DNA from: JASFWK01 sp050049355 | Lineage (GTDB): Bacteria > Chloroflexota > Anaerolineae > B4-G1 > DUEL01 | Assembly: GCA_050049355.1 (NCBI GenBank) | Contig: JASFWK010000058.1 | Span: forward strand, 1 to 11,794 | DNA: 11,794 nt | Direction: 5' to 3' | Shown here: positions 6,659 to 11,794 of the stretch, one piece after another | How positions within the stretch are numbered: position 1 is the first letter of the stretch | How the letters are laid out: each line of letters starts with the position of its first letter | Notes under the pieces: generated by a model | Database searches by the model: none | Told to the model about the DNA's origin: nothing | Seen by the model: only the letters and a program-made list of their open reading frames with translations | Made by a program: the position numbers and the translations under genes

Positions 6659-7582
6659 CTATACTCGCACGTTGGAGATGAAGACATCCTCCAGCGAGGG
6701 GACGATAACATTCATCGCCCGCACTTGAATCCCCGCCTCGGTCAGAACTTGCCCAATGAGAGGTTTGTGCTCTGCAACCTCATCGGCCACGACATGGATC
6801 TGCGCGCCGTACAGCGCCACCTCTTCGAACAACCCTGTCTGTCGCAGGACCTGGATCGCTTCGTCTGGCTTGTCGCAGTCGATCTCTACCACTTGACCCC
6901 GCATCATGCCCAGCTTGATCTCATCCGGTGCCCCGTGGGCTATGATCCTCCCCCGATGAATGAACGCCAGATCCTGGCAGTGCTCGGCCTCGTCCATATA
7001 GTGGGTGGTCACGAAGACTGTGGTCCCCTCCTCAGCCAGATCATAGAGCAGGTTCCAGAACTCCCTGCGCGAGATGGGATCCACCCCGGCGGTCGGCTCA
7101 TCCAGGAAGAGCATCTCCGGCCGGTGTAGGATCGCCGCGCCCAGAGCCAACCGCTGCTTCCAGCCGCCAGCGAGGTTCCGCGTCAGCTCCCCCTGACGAC
7201 CTTCAAGCCCGGCCGTCTCGATCGCAAACTGCTTGCGTTGGCGCAGCCGCTCGCCACGCACGCCGTAGGTGCGTCCGTAGAAGTCCAGGTTCTCGCCCAC
7301 AGTTAGATCCTGGTAGAGGCTGAAGCGCTGAGACATATAGCCGATGTGCTTGCGAATTTCCTCCGACTGGCGGACAATGTCGTAGCCCAACACTCTGGCG
7401 TGGCCCGACGTGGGACGCAGCAGACCCAGCAGCATGCGGATCGTCGTTGTCTTGCCTGCGCCGTTGGGTCCTAGGAAGCCGAAAATCTGTCCACGGCGAA
7501 TGTTGAAGGTGACTCCATCCACAGCGGTGAAGTCGCCGAACCTCTTGGTCAGGTTGTCCACTTCAACAGCATACTCGTTCAT
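6659..7582 (-). CDS. ABC exporter ATPase subunit (ATPase A, YbhF C-half-like)
   Basis: This 307-residue ATP-binding subunit has Walker A GPNGAGKTT (38-46), Q-loop Gln85 (GYMSQRFSLY), Walker B LFLDEPTAGVDP with Asp161/Glu162, and H-loop His194 (VTTHYMDEAEHC). The signature is LAGGW (137-141) instead of LSGGQ. The Gln-to-Trp change also occurs in the third ATPase of this window, but the Ser-to-Ala change does not. A C-terminal regulatory segment of about 85 residues follows the core (DUF4162-like). The start chosen is ATG 7582 with GGAGGT just upstream. A GTG at 7606 or an ATG at 7603 overlapping the upstream stop is possible and would add seven or eight residues. It lies between ATPase B and the HlyD gene and should pair with ATPase B, energising the permease. 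Confidence 0.93.
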   Translation of the reverse strand: MNEYAVEVDNLTKRFGDFTAVDGVTFNIRRGQIFGFLGPNGAGKTTTIRMLLGLLRPTSGHARVLGYDIVRQSEEIRKHIGYMSQRFSLYQDLTVGENLDFYGRTYGVRGERLRQRKQFAIETAGLEGRQGELTRNLAGGWKQRLALGAAILHRPEMLFLDEPTAGVDPISRREFWNLLYDLAEEGTTVFVTTHYMDEAEHCQDLAFIHRGRIIAHGAPDEIKLGMMRGQVVEIDCDKPDEAIQVLRQTGLFEEVALYGAQIHVVADEVAEHKPLIGQVLTEAGIQVRAMNVIVPSLEDVFISNVRV

Positions 7583-7602
7583 GCCACCTCCAACCCCTAG
7601 CA

Positions 7603-8604
7603 TCACGCATCCCGGGGTGCTCCAGACTGTGCGCTGCGCGTTCCGCTCCCGGTATCTTCTGTCCCCAATCGCTCCCTTCTTATGAGTGAGATGAACGCCT
7701 CTTCCATACGTGGGCGGATCTGGCGCAGCCCCCGGACAGCGATCCCGATCTCGTGCAGCGCTTGGCGGACAGCGGGGGCTCGCCTCTCGGCATCGTCTAC
7801 GAAGACGTGGAGTAGATCACCGTAGGTCTGCACCTCCACCACGCCGGGAAGCTCCTCGATGACCCGGCTCGCATCTCGCAGCCGGTCAGGCCTCAGCTCC
7901 AGCAGCTCTCCTTCCACCAGCCCCTTGATCCGTTCGGGCGCGTCACAGACAATGATGCTTCCCTCGAACATCAGCGCCACCCGCGAACAGCGCTCCGCCT
8001 CGTCCATATAGGGAGTGCTGATGAAGAGCGTCACACCCTCCAGATGGAGTTCAGTGAGAATCTCCCAGAACTCCCGCCGGGAGACCGGGTCCACACCGGT
8101 AGTCGGCTCATCCAGCAAGATGATCTCCGGCCGATGAATCAGCGTGCAGGCCAGGGCAAGCTTCTTCTGCATCCCGCCAGAGAGATGGGCCGCACGCCGG
8201 CTGCGAAACTCGGTCAGCCGAGCGAACTCGAGCAGCTCACGAGTGCGCCTCCTCCGCTCCTGTCGTTCGACCTCGAAGATATCGGCGAAGAAGGCCAGAT
8301 TCTCGTCCACGGTGAGGTCACCGTAGAGCGAGAACTGCTGGGGCATATAGCCTATGCGTCTCTTGATCGCCTCGGGCTCCTCCACGGTGTCGAACCCCGC
8401 AACACACGCCTGACCCTCAGTGGGTTCCATAACCGCACACAACATGCGGATCGTGGTCGTCTTGCCCGCACCATCGGGTCCCAGCAGACCGAAGATCTCG
8501 CCGCGCTCGATGCGCAAGTTGAGCCGGTCCACGGCCGTGAGGTCCTTGAACCGCTTGGTCAAGCCGGCCATCTCGATTACGTACCGCATAGATTCATGGC
8601 CCAT
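7603..8604 (-). CDS. ABC exporter ATPase subunit lacking the H-loop histidine (ATPase B, YbhF N-half-like)
   Basis: This ATP-binding subunit has 333 residues from ATG 8604. An ATG at 8607 is three bases closer to the GGAG and gives a spacing of only two. Walker A is GPDGAGKTT (42-50), Q-loop is Gln89, signature is LSGGM (141-145) and Walker B is ILLDEPTTGVD with Asp165/Glu166. Where the switch histidine is expected, the sequence reads ISTPYMDEAERC, giving Pro198. The same STPYMDEAE wording is, to my knowledge, known in N-terminal halves of YbhF-like double ATPases, so this is a family trait rather than a sequencing error. The C-terminus has a Ser/Gly-rich tail of about 24 residues. It starts 13 bases after the permease stop and ends 20 bases before the ATPase A start. 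It probably forms an asymmetric heterodimer with ATPase A. Confidence 0.93.
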   Translation of the reverse strand: MGHESMRYVIEMAGLTKRFKDLTAVDRLNLRIERGEIFGLLGPDGAGKTTTIRMLCAVMEPTEGQACVAGFDTVEEPEAIKRRIGYMPQQFSLYGDLTVDENLAFFADIFEVERQERRRRTRELLEFARLTEFRSRRAAHLSGGMQKKLALACTLIHRPEIILLDEPTTGVDPVSRREFWEILTELHLEGVTLFISTPYMDEAERCSRVALMFEGSIIVCDAPERIKGLVEGELLELRPDRLRDASRVIEELPGVVEVQTYGDLLHVFVDDAERRAPAVRQALHEIGIAVRGLRQIRPRMEEAFISLIRRERLGTEDTGSGTRSAQSGAPRDA

Positions 8605-8617
8605 CATCTCTCCATCT

Positions 8618-9739
8618 TCATTCTAACCGCTTGCGAAAGCGACTGGCAGCCAACAGCATAATCGCCATGCCAAAGATGACCAAGGCGAACACCTCCGGGT
8701 ACAGAATCTCCAGCCCCACTCCCTTAAGGATGATGCCTCGGATGATGACGAGCATATAGCGCAGCGGGACGAAGTAGGTGATGACTTGCAGCCAGCCAGG
8801 CATAGCTTCAATGGGGAAGAAGAGCCCACCCAGGAAAACCGATGGAAACACAGTGAGAAATGTCAGCAACATCGCTTCCTGCTGCGTATTCGCCACAGTC
8901 GATAGGAAGATGCCGATGCCAAGCGAGGTGAGCAGGAAGAGAGCCGAGAGCCCCAGCAACAGACCCAGATTGCCCCTGATCGGCACCCCGAACCAGAAGA
9001 CACCAACAGCCAACACCTCCAGCACGTCGAAGAAGGATATGCACACGTAAGGGACCACCTTAGCCACGATCAATTCCAGCGGCTTGATCGGCGTGACTAT
9101 CAACTGCTCAATCGTTCCCTGTTCTCGCTCCCGCACGATGGACATTGAGGTGAAAAGAGCGGTCATGAAGTAGAGAATCATACCCATGATCCCAGGGATC
9201 ATGAAATTGGCGCTCCTCATCTCCGGGTTGTACCACACGCGCGGGTGGACCTGTACGCGGGGGAGGCGATCGAGATCAAGGCCCGAAGCCCGCTCGATAA
9301 TGCGCATCGAATGGGCCTCTCCAACCGATTGCGACGCCGCGAAGACAGTATTGGCGACGTTCGGGTCAGACCCGTCAATGACAAAGGCCACCTGCGCCCG
9401 GTCTCCTGCTGCAAGCGCCTGGCCGTAACCCGCCGGGATGATGAGCCCGGCACGTACCTGGTCACTATCCATCAGGGTCTCTAGCTGGTGCTGCGATTCG
9501 GCGTAGAGGGCGATGTCAAAGTAGCCAGACGCCCGATACGACTCAACCAACTCACGACTCGCCGCCGACTTGTCGCCATCCAGAACGGCCGTCCGCAGGT
9601 GCTCGATGTCGGTGGTGGCGGCGTACCCAAGGAGGACAAGCTGGATGACGGGTATGGCAAACATCACGATCAACGCACGCGGGTCGCGGAAGATATGCAG
9701 GAACTCCTTCCGGATGAGCGAGAGTGTGCGCGAAATCAC
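8618..9739 (-). CDS. ABC-2 type exporter permease (YbhS/YhhJ-like)
   Basis: This 373-residue permease has the layout of the ABC-2 family: an amphipathic N-terminus (LIRKEFLHIFRDPRAL) and a first membrane helix (about 22-41). An extracytoplasmic domain follows (about 42-177), then five more hydrophobic segments (about 178-200, 225-250, 257-280, 287-312 and 345-366). The cytoplasmic loop after helix two carries the conserved EREQGTIEQLIVTPI motif (204-218), which contacts the ATPases. The re-entrant FLGGLFFPIEAMP segment precedes the last helix. The GTG start lies four bases after the TetR stop, with GGAGGAGGGG inside the end of that gene, so translation is probably coupled. It is the only permease in the TetR-controlled operon. 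It could act as a homodimer or with the partial permease at the right edge. Confidence 0.94.
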   Translation of the reverse strand: MISRTLSLIRKEFLHIFRDPRALIVMFAIPVIQLVLLGYAATTDIEHLRTAVLDGDKSAASRELVESYRASGYFDIALYAESQHQLETLMDSDQVRAGLIIPAGYGQALAAGDRAQVAFVIDGSDPNVANTVFAASQSVGEAHSMRIIERASGLDLDRLPRVQVHPRVWYNPEMRSANFMIPGIMGMILYFMTALFTSMSIVREREQGTIEQLIVTPIKPLELIVAKVVPYVCISFFDVLEVLAVGVFWFGVPIRGNLGLLLGLSALFLLTSLGIGIFLSTVANTQQEAMLLTFLTVFPSVFLGGLFFPIEAMPGWLQVITYFVPLRYMLVIIRGIILKGVGLEILYPEVFALVIFGMAIMLLAASRFRKRLE

Positions 9740-9743
9740 CGTC

Positions 9744-10367
9744 TCACCCCTCCTCCGGGGGACTCAAACCATCGAAGATGAGGGTAGTCAACACCTCTGG
9801 GAGCTGATCCCACTCCGCCTGAACCCCTTCATCTCCGAGAATGCGCAAGATGAGCAGCCCCACGAACATACCCTGCACGGCGCGTACTGTGAGTGGCACA
9901 TCCACTGGCCGCATATGCCCGACCTCAACTCGCGCCTGCACGTATTCCTCCAGCTGGGCTGCGGTCGGCTGGACGAACTGTTGGTAGAAGCGCTCGCGCA
10001 AGGCAGGAGTGATCAGCACCTCCGGCAAGACGGCCTGCATCATGTCCCGGTTTCGCTCGATGAGCTCCATGCGATGCTGGAAGACAGCGAGGAGGAAGTC
10101 GCGAGCATCCTCTCGCACTGCCTCCCTCAGCTCCGTGCCCAGATCCTTCAACTCGGTCAGCCGAGCCATGATGCCGATCACCAGGTCAGCCTTACTGTCG
10201 AAGTAGTTGTAGATGGTACCTTCAGATACGCCGGCCGTCCTCGCAATCTCCTTGGTAGTGGCGCGGTGAAACCCCTTCTCAGCAAACACCACAGCGGCGG
10301 CGTCAAGGAGTTGGCTGCGCCGTGCCTCGACCAGCTGTTCCCGGATAGGATCGTGAGCTCCAGACAT
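9744..10367 (-). CDS. TetR/AcrR-family transcriptional repressor of the exporter operon
   Basis: The product is 207 residues. The N-terminal helix-turn-helix (about 18-62) reads LDAAAVVFAEKGFHRATTKE then IARTAGVSEGTIYNYFDSKADL, with recognition helix about 47-56. The rest is an all-helical ligand-binding and dimerisation domain, whose inducer cannot be inferred. The ATG has a strong AAAGGAGGGG site at 10371-10380. The gene is the first of the operon, directly followed by the permease. Three identical palindromes lie between its promoter and its ribosome binding site, so it almost certainly represses its own operon. The arrangement resembles E. coli CecR (YbiH), the TetR-type regulator of ybhGFSR. 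Confidence 0.94.
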   Translation of the reverse strand: MSGAHDPIREQLVEARRSQLLDAAAVVFAEKGFHRATTKEIARTAGVSEGTIYNYFDSKADLVIGIMARLTELKDLGTELREAVREDARDFLLAVFQHRMELIERNRDMMQAVLPEVLITPALRERFYQQFVQPTAAQLEEYVQARVEVGHMRPVDVPLTVRAVQGMFVGLLILRILGDEGVQAEWDQLPEVLTTLIFDGLSPPEEG

Positions 10368-10379
10368 TCGCCCCTCCTT

Positions 10380-10435
10380 TGAGCTGCGGCTCAGTCTGGC
10401 ATGAGCGGGCGCTCAGCAGAGTGAGCAACCGCTCA
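10380..10435. promoter_or_regulatory. Triple TetR-type operator, TGAGC-N4-GCTCA
   Basis: There are three perfect inverted repeats with half-sites TGAGC/GCTCA and a four-base centre: TGAGCTGCGGCTCA (10380-10393), TGAGCGGGCGCTCA (10402-10415) and TGAGCAACCGCTCA (10422-10435). The copies start 22 and 20 bases apart, close to two helical turns each, which would place bound dimers on one face. The rightmost copy begins two bases downstream of the -10 hexamer and covers the expected transcript start. The leftmost abuts the ribosome binding site of the TetR gene. Binding by the TetR protein is inferred from position and symmetry. Confidence 0.88.
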
Positions 10436-10437
10436 CA

Positions 10438-10466
10438 ATTCTACACTCTAAGAGAAGGCTGGTCAA
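10438..10466 (-). promoter_or_regulatory. Promoter of the TetR-exporter operon
   Basis: On the minus strand TTGACC (10461-10466) and TAGAAT (10438-10443) are separated by exactly 17 bases. Each hexamer matches the sigma70 consensus at five of six positions. Transcription should start near 10431, inside the rightmost operator, giving a leader of about 65 bases before the TetR ATG. Confidence 0.82.
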
Positions 10467-10508
10467 GCGAGATTGGGCTGTCAACGGAGGTTGGGGCCAT
10501 CCTGACGA

Positions 10509-10526
10509 GGTGGGCTGAAGCTCACC
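10509..10526 (-). other. Hairpin between the two ABC modules, possible weak terminator
   Basis: GGTGGGC (10509-10515) pairs with GCTCACC (10520-10526), with one G-U pair, around TGAA. It lies about 90 bases after the stop of the upstream ATPase gene. No T-run follows on the minus strand, so it is not a standard intrinsic terminator. Whether the upstream module reads through into the TetR operon is open. The rest of the 10467-10613 spacer shows nothing recognisable. Confidence 0.35.
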
Positions 10527-10613
10527 ACGGCTGCATTGAGGACTGTCGGAACTCCCACTTTCTTGGCCCGTCTCTTCAGCTGTTAAGGTGCGCGGTCCGA
10601 GTACAGATCGACA

Positions 10614-11555
10614 TCATCGCATACAAGCGATGAACACATCCTCCAGAGAGGGGTCAATGAGCGCCACATTCCCAGGCTCGACATCGGCTCGGCGGAGCTC
10701 AGCGACGATCGAATCCCGATGCTCCTCCATTTCAGATGCAACGACATGCACCAACGGTCCGTACATCGCCACCTCATCGAGAGGTAGTCGTCCGGAGTCA
10801 CGGGCAGCGCGTAAGACCTTGATCGCTCTGGCCGTATCCGCAGGCGCAAGCTCCAAGACTTGACCGCGCATCTGATTTTGTTTGATCTCATCCGGTGAGC
10901 CACAGGCGATCAACTTCCCGCGCCGTATGAAGGCCAATCGCTGGCAGTGCTCAGCCTCGTCCATGTAGTGAGTGGTGACGAAGACCGTGATCCCCTCAGC
11001 GGCCAACTTGTAGAGCAGGTCCCAAAAGGCCCGACGGGAGACGGGATCCACGCCAGCCGTCGGTTCGTCAAGGAAGAGTAACTCTGGACGATGGAGAATA
11101 GCAGCGCTGAGCGCCAGCCGCTGGCGCCACCCCCCTGAGAGGGCCTTGGTCTGCATCCGCTCCCGACCCTCCAGATCAGCCATTCGGAGCGCGTCCCGGA
11201 TCCGGGCCTCCAGCAAAGCGTTATCTAAGCCATACGCGCGACCGTAGAACCGAAGATTCTGAAGCACCGTCAGATCATCGTACAGGCTGAAACGCTGCGC
11301 CATGTACCCAACCCGCGGTCGGATTCTCTCCGGATGCTCGGCTGCCGGCACCCCCAGCACCTCCACCCTTCCGGCAGTTGGCCGCAGCAGCCCAAGCATC
11401 ATACGGATGGTGGTCGTCTTGCCGGCACCATTCGGACCCAGAAACCCGAAGATTTCCCCGCGCCGGACCTCGAAATCGATCCCCGCCACGGCGGTGAAGT
11501 CGCCGAATCGTTTGGTCAGCTCACGAGCTACGATGACCCAATCGCTGTCTTCCAT
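10614..11555 (-). CDS. ABC exporter ATPase subunit of the upstream module
   Basis: This 313-residue ATP-binding subunit has Walker A GPNGAGKTT (40-48), Q-loop Gln87 (GYMAQRFSLY), signature LSGGW (139-143), Walker B LFLDEPTAGVDP with Asp163/Glu164, and H-loop His196 (VTTHYMDEAEHC). It has the same C-terminal segment as ATPase A and is clearly its paralog, sharing long identical stretches around Walker B and the H-loop. All motifs except the signature's Gln-to-Trp look canonical. The start is ATG 11555 with GGAGG six bases upstream. A longer in-frame extension to 11705 would overlap the permease gene and is rejected. It starts 11 bases after the stop of the partial permease, which is its probable partner. 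Confidence 0.93.
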   Translation of the reverse strand: MEDSDWVIVARELTKRFGDFTAVAGIDFEVRRGEIFGFLGPNGAGKTTTIRMMLGLLRPTAGRVEVLGVPAAEHPERIRPRVGYMAQRFSLYDDLTVLQNLRFYGRAYGLDNALLEARIRDALRMADLEGRERMQTKALSGGWRQRLALSAAILHRPELLFLDEPTAGVDPVSRRAFWDLLYKLAAEGITVFVTTHYMDEAEHCQRLAFIRRGKLIACGSPDEIKQNQMRGQVLELAPADTARAIKVLRAARDSGRLPLDEVAMYGPLVHVVASEMEEHRDSIVAELRRADVEPGNVALIDPSLEDVFIACMR

Positions 11556-11566
11556 CGCGCGCCTCC

Positions 11567-11794
11567 TCAGTCCAAAGTGCGGCGCACGTAGCGCAAGGAG
11601 AACGTACCGATAACCAGACCCAGAATCGACATCGCCAGGACGTGGGGCCACAGCACATCCAAGCCGGCCCCCTTTAGCAGAATGCCTCGAAGGATCGCCA
11701 GCCAATGGTGTGCAGGAATCACCTTCGCGATAACCTGCATGACCCGAGGCATCGATTCAACAGGGGCAGCGTATCCGGTGAACATGAAATCCGT
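11567..11794 (-). CDS. ABC-2 type permease, C-terminal part only
   Basis: The last 75 codons of a permease enter from the right edge. The visible part starts TDFMFTGYAAPVESMP, matching the loop before the final helix of ABC-2 permeases (compare the FLGGLFFPIEAMP segment of the complete permease). It continues through HHWLAILRGILLKGAGLDVLWP to the last membrane helix (VLAMSILGLVIGTFSL) and ends YVRRTLD. It pairs with the ATPase immediately downstream and is the same family as the permease at 8618-9739, but is clearly a different sequence. The rest of the gene and any adaptor or regulator of this module lie outside the window. Confidence 0.88.
   Translation of the reverse strand, partial: TDFMFTGYAAPVESMPRVMQVIAKVIPAHHWLAILRGILLKGAGLDVLWPHVLAMSILGLVIGTFSLRYVRRTLD

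Noticed and set aside
10461..10484. Second -35-like TTGACA at 10479-10484 upstream of the TetR promoter
   Set aside because: No -10 hexamer lies at a workable distance for it, while TTGACC at 10461-10466 has a perfectly spaced TAGAAT.
11556..11705. 50-residue N-terminal extension of the upstream ATPase
   Set aside because: It overlaps the permease coding region in another frame. The internal ATG at 11555 has a strong ribosome binding site and begins right before the normal ABC domain.

Overview
The window is GC-rich, gene-dense bacterial DNA. Its gene set suggests a Chloroflexota-like or similar environmental bacterium: a soluble receiver-GAF-PAS-histidine kinase, a lone MoaD/ThiS-type sulfur carrier, a long L25/TL5 ribosomal protein with a very acidic tail, and ABC-2 exporters with membrane- or lipid-anchored HlyD subunits. 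That placement is inferred from protein style only. There is no rRNA or other marker to prove it, and I see no tRNA, CRISPR array, insertion sequence or phage gene.

Left part (1-4000). The window opens inside an amidohydrolase of the methylthioadenosine/S-adenosylhomocysteine deaminase type, on the minus strand and cut by the edge. A 490-base divergent spacer carries a strong plus-strand promoter. After it come three plus-strand genes: the hybrid kinase (813-2702), the sulfur carrier (2831-3073) and ribosomal protein L25 (3302-3997). L25 has its own near-consensus promoter, followed within about 10 bases of the expected transcript start by a textbook intrinsic terminator hairpin.

Right part (4037-11794). 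Everything is on the minus strand and is read from right to left. A partial ABC-2 permease and an ATPase form one module (11794-10614). After a 246-base spacer comes a second, self-contained operon: TetR repressor, ABC-2 permease, ATPase B, ATPase A, a membrane-anchored HlyD protein and a lipoprotein HlyD protein. The genes are separated by at most about 20 bases. The gene content matches the E. coli cecR-ybhGFSR type of drug/xenobiotic exporter, with the double ATPase YbhF split into two genes and the HlyD subunit duplicated.

The most notable signals are in this operon. First, three copies of the palindrome TGAGC-N4-GCTCA, spaced 22 and 20 bases, lie just downstream of a TTGACC-N17-TAGAAT promoter, which is a convincing TetR autoregulatory region. 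Second, the two ATPases have complementary defects: one lacks the H-loop histidine, the other has an altered signature motif. This predicts one competent and one degenerate ATP site in a heterodimer. Third, the two HlyD proteins are tandem paralogs with different anchors and mirror-symmetric helical hairpins.
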